Shown one piece after another: positions 44,543 through 51,692 of a stretch of DNA of 51,692 nt. The translations under genes were made by a program, and so were the position numbers. The DNA comes from an uncultured bacterium. GTDB lineage: Bacteria > Cyanobacteriota > Vampirovibrionia > Gastranaerophilales > Gastranaerophilaceae. The DNA lies in assembly GCA_900550295.1 (NCBI GenBank), contig URRM01000003.1:1-51692 (forward strand), written 5' to 3'. Every line of letters begins with the position of its first letter. Within the stretch, counting starts at the first letter, position 1. Under the pieces are notes generated by a model, which worked only from the letters and a program-made list of their open reading frames with translations, had not been told where the DNA came from and made no database searches.

Positions 44543-45751
44543 ATGGCACGCGAAAAGTACGAAAGAACCAAACCGCACGTTAACGTTGGTACTATTGGTC
44601 ACGTAGACCACGGTAAAACAACTTTAACAGCAGCAATCACAGCTACATTAGCAGCAGCAGGTCAAGCTGAATTAAAGAAATTCGATGAAATTGATGCTGC
44701 TCCAGAAGAAAAAGCAAGAGGTATTACAATCTCTACTGCTCACGTAGAATACGAAACAGCAACAAGACACTATGCTCACGTTGACTGCCCAGGCCACGCC
44801 GACTACGTTAAAAACATGATTACCGGTGCTGCTCAAATGGATGGTGCAATTCTTGTAGTTGCTGCAACAGATGGTGCAATGCCTCAAACTCGTGAACACA
44901 TCCTACTTGCAAGACAAGTTGGTGTTCCAAACTTAGTAGTATTCTTAAATAAATGTGATATGGTCGACGATCCAGAATTACTAGAATTAGTTGAAATGGA
45001 AGTTAGAGAACTTCTTTCTTCATACGAATTCGATGGTGACAATATTCCATTCATCCACGGTTCAGCTTTAAAAGCTTTAGAAGCTGTTCAAGCTAACCCT
45101 TCAATTAAACGTGGTGAAGATAAATGGGTTGATAAAATTTGGGAATTGATGGATGCATTAGATTCTTACTTCCCAGAACCAGAACGTGACTTAGACAAAC
45201 CATTCTTGATGCCAGTTGAAGACGTATTCTCTATCACAGGTCGTGGTACAGTAGCAACAGGTAGAGTAGAACGTGGTATTGTTAAAGTTGGTGATGAAGT
45301 TGAATTAGTTGGTTTAGGTGAAACTAAGAAAACAACAGTAACAGGTGTTGAAATGTTCAGAAAACAACTTGACCAAGGTCAAGCTGGTGATAACATTGGT
45401 GCTTTATTAAGAGGTATTGATAAAACTGAAATTCAACGTGGTCAAGTATTAGCTAAACCTGGTACAATTCACCCACACACAAAATTCACAGCTAACGTTT
45501 ACGTTTTAACTAAAGAAGAAGGCGGACGTCACACTCCATTCTTCCCTGGTTACAGACCTCAATTCTACATCAGAACAACTGACGTAACGGGTTCTATTCA
45601 ATTTGACGGCGAAATGGTAATGCCTGGTGACAACGTTGTAATGAACGTTGAATTGATTGCTCCAGTAGCTATCGAAGAAGGTATGAGATTCGCTATCCGT
45701 GAAGGTGGCAGAACAGTTGGTGCTGGTGTTGTTGACAAAATTACTGAATAA
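44543..45751 (+). CDS. tuf: Translation elongation factor Tu
   Basis: 402 residues. The GTPase P-loop GHVDHGKT is at 19-26, with DCPGHADY (switch II) near 81-88 and NKCD near 136. Domains 2 and 3 are complete. It delivers aminoacyl-tRNA to the ribosome. A strong AAGGAGACC ribosome binding site and codons favouring a few synonymous forms suit very high expression. It has its own promoter and terminator here, separate from the rpsL-rpsG-fusA genes it often follows. Confidence 0.98.
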   Translation: MAREKYERTKPHVNVGTIGHVDHGKTTLTAAITATLAAAGQAELKKFDEIDAAPEEKARGITISTAHVEYETATRHYAHVDCPGHADYVKNMITGAAQMDGAILVVAATDGAMPQTREHILLARQVGVPNLVVFLNKCDMVDDPELLELVEMEVRELLSSYEFDGDNIPFIHGSALKALEAVQANPSIKRGEDKWVDKIWELMDALDSYFPEPERDLDKPFLMPVEDVFSITGRGTVATGRVERGIVKVGDEVELVGLGETKKTTVTGVEMFRKQLDQGQAGDNIGALLRGIDKTEIQRGQVLAKPGTIHPHTKFTANVYVLTKEEGGRHTPFFPGYRPQFYIRTTDVTGSIQFDGEMVMPGDNVVMNVELIAPVAIEEGMRFAIREGGRTVGAGVVDKITE

Positions 45752-45778
45752 TAATTTTTAAACAGTATAACATACCCA

Positions 45779-45812
45779 AAAGAGTCTATCGAAAGATGGA
45801 CTCTTTTTTTTA
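45779..45812 (+). terminator. Terminator after tuf
   Basis: AAAGAGTCTATC and GATGGACTCTTT enclose a GAAA tetraloop (45791-45794), with a run of T to 45811. The stem contains one G-U pair. Confidence 0.9.
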
Positions 45813-45867
45813 TTTATGTTGTATGTTATAATTTATGGCATAGAAATATAATAAGGATTTTAAACTA

Positions 45868-46665
45868 ATGGATGCAAAAGAAAAAGACGAGAAAATACTT
45901 TATTACTTGGCAAAGGTTGTGCAAGATTTAGCACTTAAAAATTATCCGGAAATTGTAAAAACAATACAAGAGTTGTTAGAAATTGATGAAAAAGCTGATT
46001 ATTATGGTATTATAGGTCTTGCTGAATTTAAATTAGGTGAATACGAAGATTCAATTGTGCATTTAAATAGAGCTATCGAATTATCTCCAAGAGCGGATTA
46101 TTATTGCAATTTAGGTATGTCTAAAGATGCTAAAGGTGATAAAGAAGGTGCATTAGCTGCATACGAAAAATCAGTAGAGTTGAATCCAAATTCAGACTAC
46201 TATTACAGTAACGTGGCATCTATTAAGTATGATTTAGGTCGTTACGAAGAAGCAATTGAAGAGTACACAAAAGCAATTGAATTAGGCTCGAAAGAAGATA
46301 CTTATTACGGTATGCGTGGTTTATCAAAAGTAAAATTAGGTATTGCAAAAGAAGCCATTGACGATTATAAAACTGCAATTGAATTAAACGGAAAAGAAAT
46401 TGAGTATTACTACCGTTTGGCAAATATTTATTTGGAATTGAAAGATTATGATAATGCCACATTGTACTATGAAAAAGTTTTAGAAATGTGTAAAGAACAA
46501 GGTGGTGACGTTCTTGATGCTGTTGGTGTATCTTATCTTGTTAAATGTTATTTGAGATATGCTCGTGTTAAGGTAGCACAAGGTGATTATCAATCAGCAC
46601 ATGAAATGTTAACGGTTTCTATAAACAAAGATCCGAAACTTGACGTTGATAATGCGGGTGACTAG
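45868..46665 (+). CDS. Tetratricopeptide repeat protein
   Basis: 265 residues built almost entirely of TPR units of 34 residues (e.g. YYGIIGLAEFKLGEYEDSIVHL, YYCNLGMSKDAKGDKEGALAAY, YYSNVASIKYDLGRYEEAIEEY). Each begins with a YY pair, suggesting recent internal duplication. No signal peptide or membrane helix, so cytoplasmic. A protein-interaction scaffold of unknown partner. Monocistronic with a terminator right after. Confidence 0.85.
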   Translation: MDAKEKDEKILYYLAKVVQDLALKNYPEIVKTIQELLEIDEKADYYGIIGLAEFKLGEYEDSIVHLNRAIELSPRADYYCNLGMSKDAKGDKEGALAAYEKSVELNPNSDYYYSNVASIKYDLGRYEEAIEEYTKAIELGSKEDTYYGMRGLSKVKLGIAKEAIDDYKTAIELNGKEIEYYYRLANIYLELKDYDNATLYYEKVLEMCKEQGGDVLDAVGVSYLVKCYLRYARVKVAQGDYQSAHEMLTVSINKDPKLDVDNAGD

Positions 46666-46673
46666 ATATAACA

Positions 46674-46705
46674 AAAAAGGTTGAACTTTATGTTCAACCT
46701 TTTTA
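46674..46705. terminator. Bidirectional terminator
   Basis: AAAAAGGTTGAAC (46674-46686) and GTTCAACCTTTTT (46692-46704) form a 13-bp perfect stem with a TTTAT loop. T-runs occur on either strand, so it ends both the TPR gene and the convergent 77-residue gene. Confidence 0.88.
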
Positions 46706-46726
46706 ATGAATATTATTAAATTTTTA

Positions 46727-46960
46727 TTATGCAATACCGATTTGACGCATTGGCATTGCTTTTTTACCCATTTGAGCTGCACTTGTTTGAACAGCACCAT
46801 CTTTAATGCCTAAGCCAACATAAGCCATATCATTTGAAAATGGATTACCACCGTCAGCACCAGCTCTTTTAACTGCACTTACCGGTTGGAATTGACTTAC
46901 GCCTTTAATACCTTGAATCTTTGTTGCAAATGGATTATTGTTTAATGCTGAAATATCCAA
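46727..46960 (-). CDS. Small uncharacterised protein with NPF motifs
   Basis: 77 residues, not recognised. It begins with a TTG preceded at proper distance by GAAAGGAT, and is followed by a strong terminator, so it is likely a real gene despite its size. It has two NPF motifs (NNNPFATK and GNPFSND), a Gly/Ala-rich middle, a basic MGKKAMPMRQ end and no membrane helix. It is probably mostly disordered and may be a short cytoplasmic or surface-associated peptide. Confidence 0.6.
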   Translation of the reverse strand: MDISALNNNPFATKIQGIKGVSQFQPVSAVKRAGADGGNPFSNDMAYVGLGIKDGAVQTSAAQMGKKAMPMRQIGIA

Positions 46961-47055
46961 TTTTAATATCCTTTCTATATTTATATTAAAACATTGTTTC
47001 TGAAAAAATTGCTTAATTTTAACAAAATATTTACAATTTCTTTTTTGTTTTTGTG

Positions 47056-47084
47056 TTGAATTGCCCCTGTGTTTTTGATAGAAT
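47056..47084 (+). promoter_or_regulatory. Promoter of gpmI
   Basis: TTGAAT (47056-47061), 17-nt spacer, TAGAAT (47079-47084), giving a predicted start near 47091. This lies downstream of the TTG at 47088, which supports the ATG at 47124 as the true gpmI start. Confidence 0.65.
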
Positions 47085-47123
47085 TAATTGGCTAAAAATA
47101 AACAATCAAAAGGGGATAAGAAT

Positions 47124-48650
47124 ATGACAAATCGTGTTTTATTATGTATTATGGACGGTTGGGGAATTGAAGTTGGTGCTGAAAAGTACGATGCAACTGT
47201 TCTTGCTAATGCAAAAAACGTTAAACATTTAGAAGAAACTGAAAAGTTCACTAAAATTCACGCAGATGGACAATATGTCGGTTTGCCTGAAGGTCAAATG
47301 GGTAACAGTGAAGTAGGTCACTTGAACTTAGGTGCAGGTAGAGTTGTTCACCAAGATTTGTCAAAAATCAATTTGAGCATAAAAAATGGTAGCTTCTTTA
47401 AGAATGAAAAATTCTTACAAGCTATTGAACACGTTAAAAAGAACGATTCAGCCTTACACTTATATGGTTTAGTTTCAACAGGTGGTGTTCACTCATCTTT
47501 AGATCACTTGTTAGCTTTAATTAAATTAGCTGCTGATAACGGTTTGAAAAAAGTTTATGTACATGCATTCTTAGATGGTCGTGATACTCCTCCTGCAAGT
47601 GCTTGTACGTTCTTACAAATTGTTGAAGATGAATTGAAAAAATATAATCTTCCTCAAATTGCTTCAGTAGTAGGCAGATACTGGATTATGGATAGAGATA
47701 ATCGTTGGGAACGTGTTGAAAAAGGTTATAACTGCCTACTTTTAGGTGATGGTAACAAAGCTGAAAATGCAATTGCCGGTGTAAAAGCATCTTATGATAA
47801 CAAAGTTACTGATGAATTTGTTGAACCAATCGTATGTGGTGGTGAAGAATCAAGAATTCACGACAATGATGCAATTATTTTCTTTAATTACAGACCTGAC
47901 AGAGCCAGAGAAATTTCAAAAGCGATTAATTTCACAAACTTTGATGGTTTTAAAAGAAAAGTTGTTAGAAAAAATATTTGCTACGTAACATTCACTCAAT
48001 ACGATGAAACTTTTACATTCCCAGTAGCATTTGAAAAAACAAGAATGGTAAATATTTTAGGTGATGTATTAGAAGCTAATGGTGTTAACCAATTTAGAAC
48101 TGCAGAAACTGAAAAATATGCTCACGTAACGTTCTTCTTTAATGGTGGTATTGAAGAACCAAATGCACATGAGACACGTAAATTGGTTGCTTCTCCAAAA
48201 GTTGCAACATACGACATGCAACCTGAAATGAGCGCTCCTGAAGTTTGCCAAAATGTATTAGATGCCATCGATGATAAAGACTACGGATTTATTTTAGTAA
48301 ACTTTGCAAATCCTGATATGGTTGGTCATACCGGTGTTTTAGAAGCAGCTGTTAAAGCTTGCCAAACAGTCGATGAATGTGTTGGTAAAATTGCAGAAAA
48401 ATGCAAAGAAAACGGTGTAATCATGGTTCTTACTGCAGACCATGGTAATGCTGAAATGATGATGGATGAAAAGACTGGTAAACCTCATACTGCACATACT
48501 ACAAATAAAGTTCCATTTGTAATTATCAATGCAGACAAAAACATTGAATTGAAAGAAGATGGCGCACTATGTAACGTTGCACCAACTGTTTTACAATTAA
48601 TGGGTATTGAAAAACCTGCAGAAATGGATTGTGATTCTTTGATTAAATAG
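47124..48650 (+). CDS. gpmI: 2,3-bisphosphoglycerate-independent phosphoglycerate mutase
   Basis: 508 residues from the ATG at 47124, chosen because AAAGGGGAT is correctly placed; the frame is open 36 nt further upstream to a TTG. It interconverts 3- and 2-phosphoglycerate in glycolysis using two manganese ions. The metal-site Asp is in MDGWG (10-14), the nucleophile Ser62 in GNSEVGH, and DGRDTPP and the C-terminal TADHGNAEMM metal motif are all present. Length is typical. Followed 12 bp later by the SNF2 helicase gene, probably as one transcript. Confidence 0.97.
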   Translation: MTNRVLLCIMDGWGIEVGAEKYDATVLANAKNVKHLEETEKFTKIHADGQYVGLPEGQMGNSEVGHLNLGAGRVVHQDLSKINLSIKNGSFFKNEKFLQAIEHVKKNDSALHLYGLVSTGGVHSSLDHLLALIKLAADNGLKKVYVHAFLDGRDTPPASACTFLQIVEDELKKYNLPQIASVVGRYWIMDRDNRWERVEKGYNCLLLGDGNKAENAIAGVKASYDNKVTDEFVEPIVCGGEESRIHDNDAIIFFNYRPDRAREISKAINFTNFDGFKRKVVRKNICYVTFTQYDETFTFPVAFEKTRMVNILGDVLEANGVNQFRTAETEKYAHVTFFFNGGIEEPNAHETRKLVASPKVATYDMQPEMSAPEVCQNVLDAIDDKDYGFILVNFANPDMVGHTGVLEAAVKACQTVDECVGKIAEKCKENGVIMVLTADHGNAEMMMDEKTGKPHTAHTTNKVPFVIINADKNIELKEDGALCNVAPTVLQLMGIEKPAEMDCDSLIK

Positions 48651-48662
48651 TAAAGGAAAATT

Positions 48663-51635
48663 ATGACGGAGAAGACAAAAGGATTAGATATAGATTTATC
48701 ATTTAAAAAGAATAATGTTGACGAATTATTCTTCAATTTGAGCGAAAACCCAAACGGATTTAAAAATAAGGATTTTCGTTATACTTTGAGTTTGATTTAT
48801 CAAATTGTTGAAGATGAATTTGAAGGCGTATTTTTAAGTCCAAATTCACCTGTAAGAAATACAGATTTTTATATGGTAAATAACAATGGAAAACAATCTT
48901 TTTTTGTTACTCCAACAAACAATTTCCAATATTATTTAAAATCAAAAGGTTCTCTATTCCGTTGTTCATCAAGCGTAATAGGTACAAAAGTCGGTTATGC
49001 TTTGCCAAAAGATTTGGTTTTAGATTATTTTGGCGGTTTTGGTGAAATTGTTGATTTTGATGATATTTCATATACCTTCATTTATTTGAATAAATTAACT
49101 CAATTTGTTTTAAAATTAATTGAAAAGTTATATTTTATTCCAACCGTAAAACGTCGTGGGCAAATGTTTAGAATTGTTTATGAACCAATAATTGCAAACA
49201 AACAGTTGGCAAGAATTATCAATCAATTTGAAGAAAATCTACCTGAAGATCTGTTTATCCAAGGTGAAATGCCTAAAAATTTTGTAAGTGACTTTATTTA
49301 TGATTACTTAAATTACGTAATTTACAAATTCTTGGGTATTAAAGCTTACAAACTTAAAGATATCAAATCAGGTACATACTTGATTAAAGATTTAGAACAA
49401 AAATCTTTGATGAAGGGTAATGATTATGCTGAAAACTTTGCACAATGGTTTGATGAGTTGTATTTAGGCAAATACGATGTCATTCCGTTCTTCAAGGTTA
49501 ACAAAATTTCTGATGAGATGTTCCAATTGAAGGTTCATATCAAGAACAGAAAAACCGGTGAAGAAGCGTTAATTGATGATTTGTATACAAAAGACGAAGT
49601 TTTCGGAGTAAATTCATCAGATATTGCAAAAATTGTAGAAAAACAATTAAACTATGCAAATCGTTATATGCCGGAACTTGAAATGTTATTTGAAGATGAA
49701 GATAAATTAGCTTTAGATTTGAACTTGGGTGAAGTTTATAAGATTATTACTCAAACAGCATATTACTTACAAAAAGCTCAAATTGAAGTAATTTTACCTG
49801 ATGAATTAGTAAATGTTATTGTTCCAAGAGCATCAATTAATGCGAAGGTAAAAGTTTCTCGTTCAGGAGGTTTATTGGATATCTTCAATACAACTTCTTC
49901 AAGCGCAATCTCATTAGATGATATCTTAGACTTCTCTTACGAAATTGCATTAGGTAATGACAAGTTATCTTTAGAAGAATTTCAAAATTTGGTAAAAGAC
50001 TCTCAAGGTCTTGTAAAATATAAGGATAAATATATTCTTATCGATCAAGATGAAAGTAAAAAAATCTTTGAAAAGATTGCAAAAGCAGACCATAGCAAAA
50101 TGACAAGAATGAAGTTAATTCACGCATCAATGTCAGGTCAATTAGAAGATTTTGATTTTGATTATGATGAAGCCTTTGCAAATATCTTGAAAGACTTTAC
50201 AAAACCGGTAGATGTTGATCCGCCAAAAGGTTTGAAAGGTGAACTTAGACCATACCAACAAACAGGTCTTAAATGGTTATGGACAAATGTTTCAAAAGGC
50301 TTTGGCTGCTGTATGGCAGATGACATGGGGTTGGGTAAAACAATTCAGGTTATCAGTTTGATTTTGAAACTTAAAGAAGACGAAAAACTTAAAAAGCCGG
50401 TATTGGTTGTATGTCCAACAACATTGATGGGTAACTGGATGAAGGAATTACAATTGTTTGCGCCTTCATTAAAAGCAACAACATACCATGGTTTAGACAG
50501 ACAATTAAATACTGATGTTGATATTATTCTTACTACATATGCTATTATGAGAATTGATATTGAAGAGTTGAAAAAACATCAATGGGGTATGATTATTGTT
50601 GATGAAGCTCAAAATATTAAAAACCCTGATACAGCACAAACATTGGCAGTTAAAATCTTGAAATCAGATATCAAGGTTGCAATGACCGGTACTCCTGTTG
50701 AAAATAGATTGACAGAATTGTGGAGTATTTTTGATTTTATCAACTCAGGTTATTTAGGCTCTTTAAAAGAATTCCAAAAGAGTTATGCTATTCCGATTGA
50801 AAGATTTAAAGAAACTTCTCGTGCAACAAAATTGAAGATGTCAGTATCTCCATTTGTTCTAAGACGTTTGAAAACAGATAAGCACGTTATTTCAGACTTA
50901 CCTGAAAAAATGGTACTTAACGATTACTGCTACTTGTCTAAGAATCAAGCTGTTCTTTACGAAAAGACTTTGAACGAAATGATGGAAAAGATAAGCGGAT
51001 TTACAGGCATAAACAGACGTGGCAATATCTTCAAACTTATTACCGCTCTAAAACAAATCTGCAACCACCCTTACCAATTCTTGAAATCAGGTGACATGAA
51101 TAAAGAATCTTCAGGTAAGATGGAACAATGTATCCAGTTGGTACAAAGTATTATTGACAATGATGAAAAGACATTAATCTTTACTCAATACAAAGAAATG
51201 GGTGATATTTTAACTCACGTAATTGAAGAAGAATGCAACACAACTCCGTTGTTCTTCCACGGTTCGTTGAATGTTAACCAACGTGAAGACATGATTAATA
51301 AATTCCAAACAGATCCCGATACAAAGGTAATGATATTATCATTGAAAGCAGGTGGTACAGGTTTGAACTTGACTTCTGCAACAAATGTTATTCACTATGA
51401 CTTATGGTGGAATCCTGCGGTTGAAGATCAAGCAACTGACCGTACGTACCGTATCGGTCAAGATAAAAACGTTATGGTTCATAGACTTATTACACTTGGT
51501 ACTTTTGAAGAAAAAATCGACGAAATGCTTAAATCTAAGAAAGAACTTGCAGATATGGCTGTTTACGAAGGAGAAAAGATTATTACAGAACTTTCAGACG
51601 AAGAAATCTACGAAATCTTTACACTTTCAGCATAA
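48663..51635 (+). CDS. SNF2-family DEAD-like helicase / ATPase
   Basis: 990 residues. The C-terminal half is a SNF2 motor: Walker A DDMGLGKT (553-560), DEAQ box (647-650), MTGTPVENRL, FVLRRLKTDK and the helicase-C segment with GTGLNLT and TDRTYRIGQ. Bacterial relatives include RapA/HepA-like and SWI/SNF-like translocases acting on DNA or RNA polymerase. The N-terminal ~520 residues have no recognised domain; a SNF2-associated SWIM zinc motif is not evident. AAAGGAAAA precedes the ATG. Specific function unknown. Confidence 0.9.
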   Translation: MTEKTKGLDIDLSFKKNNVDELFFNLSENPNGFKNKDFRYTLSLIYQIVEDEFEGVFLSPNSPVRNTDFYMVNNNGKQSFFVTPTNNFQYYLKSKGSLFRCSSSVIGTKVGYALPKDLVLDYFGGFGEIVDFDDISYTFIYLNKLTQFVLKLIEKLYFIPTVKRRGQMFRIVYEPIIANKQLARIINQFEENLPEDLFIQGEMPKNFVSDFIYDYLNYVIYKFLGIKAYKLKDIKSGTYLIKDLEQKSLMKGNDYAENFAQWFDELYLGKYDVIPFFKVNKISDEMFQLKVHIKNRKTGEEALIDDLYTKDEVFGVNSSDIAKIVEKQLNYANRYMPELEMLFEDEDKLALDLNLGEVYKIITQTAYYLQKAQIEVILPDELVNVIVPRASINAKVKVSRSGGLLDIFNTTSSSAISLDDILDFSYEIALGNDKLSLEEFQNLVKDSQGLVKYKDKYILIDQDESKKIFEKIAKADHSKMTRMKLIHASMSGQLEDFDFDYDEAFANILKDFTKPVDVDPPKGLKGELRPYQQTGLKWLWTNVSKGFGCCMADDMGLGKTIQVISLILKLKEDEKLKKPVLVVCPTTLMGNWMKELQLFAPSLKATTYHGLDRQLNTDVDIILTTYAIMRIDIEELKKHQWGMIIVDEAQNIKNPDTAQTLAVKILKSDIKVAMTGTPVENRLTELWSIFDFINSGYLGSLKEFQKSYAIPIERFKETSRATKLKMSVSPFVLRRLKTDKHVISDLPEKMVLNDYCYLSKNQAVLYEKTLNEMMEKISGFTGINRRGNIFKLITALKQICNHPYQFLKSGDMNKESSGKMEQCIQLVQSIIDNDEKTLIFTQYKEMGDILTHVIEEECNTTPLFFHGSLNVNQREDMINKFQTDPDTKVMILSLKAGGTGLNLTSATNVIHYDLWWNPAVEDQATDRTYRIGQDKNVMVHRLITLGTFEEKIDEMLKSKKELADMAVYEGEKIITELSDEEIYEIFTLSA

Positions 51636-51692
51636 TTTCAAATACTGTAACAAGGTTTGTTGTCGAGTAATAAAAAAATGGCGGGTTTGCAA

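Overview
This is an AT-rich, gene-dense bacterial chromosome segment. Split RNA polymerase genes (rpoB, then separate rpoC1 and rpoC2) are a hallmark of the cyanobacterial phylum. There is no photosynthesis gene, and the oxygen-sensitive class III ribonucleotide reductase (nrdD/nrdG) plus rubrerythrin indicate an anaerobe. The best-fitting lineage is the non-photosynthetic, gut-type cyanobacterial relatives (Melainabacteria/Vampirovibrionia, probably Gastranaerophilales). This placement is inference from gene content; no phylogeny was run.

Layout. 1-3.1 kb: nrdG and nrdD (minus strand). 3.1-3.4 kb: an SRP RNA gene of about 265 nt, first visible as a spurious ORF. 3.4-8.6 kb: acyl-CoA/ACP synthetase, rubrerythrin, a membrane-anchored phospholipase D-like protein with accessory domains, and a YdjC-type deacetylase. 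8.6-12 kb: a polyprenyl-phosphate-type glycosyltransferase, a ribbon-helix-helix regulator and FtsH. 12.2-18.8 kb: three tandem paralogous surface proteins, each a type IV prepilin-like N-terminus, a long array of YadA-head-like 'AIGxxAG' repeats and a C-terminal peptidase S74 self-cleaving chaperone domain. 19-28 kb: the rpoB-rpoC1-rpoC2 operon. 28.1-33.5 kb: an acyltransferase, a probable cobalamin riboswitch ahead of three uncharacterised genes (two of them tandem paralogs), a TPR protein and a secreted protein. 33.6-39.5 kb: a peptide-type ABC importer without its ATPases, then MgtC-like and TPR membrane proteins. 39.5-44.1 kb: a U32 peptidase-family protein, a UDP-glucuronate decarboxylase-like epimerase and two surface-polysaccharide glycosyltransferases. 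44.2-51.7 kb: tRNA-Cys(GCA), tuf, a TPR protein, a 77-residue small protein, gpmI and a SNF2-family helicase.

How the parts relate. Most of the window is core housekeeping: dNTP synthesis, transcription, translation, protein targeting, proteolysis and glycolysis. The least explained pieces are the pilin/YadA-head/S74 operon, which looks like a lineage-specific way to build trimeric cell-surface fibres from prepilin-like precursors, and the apparent B12-riboswitch-controlled cluster of unknown genes. No IS element, prophage module, CRISPR array or toxin-antitoxin pair could be supported. Several convergent gene pairs overlap by a few bases or abut, so the chromosome is compact.
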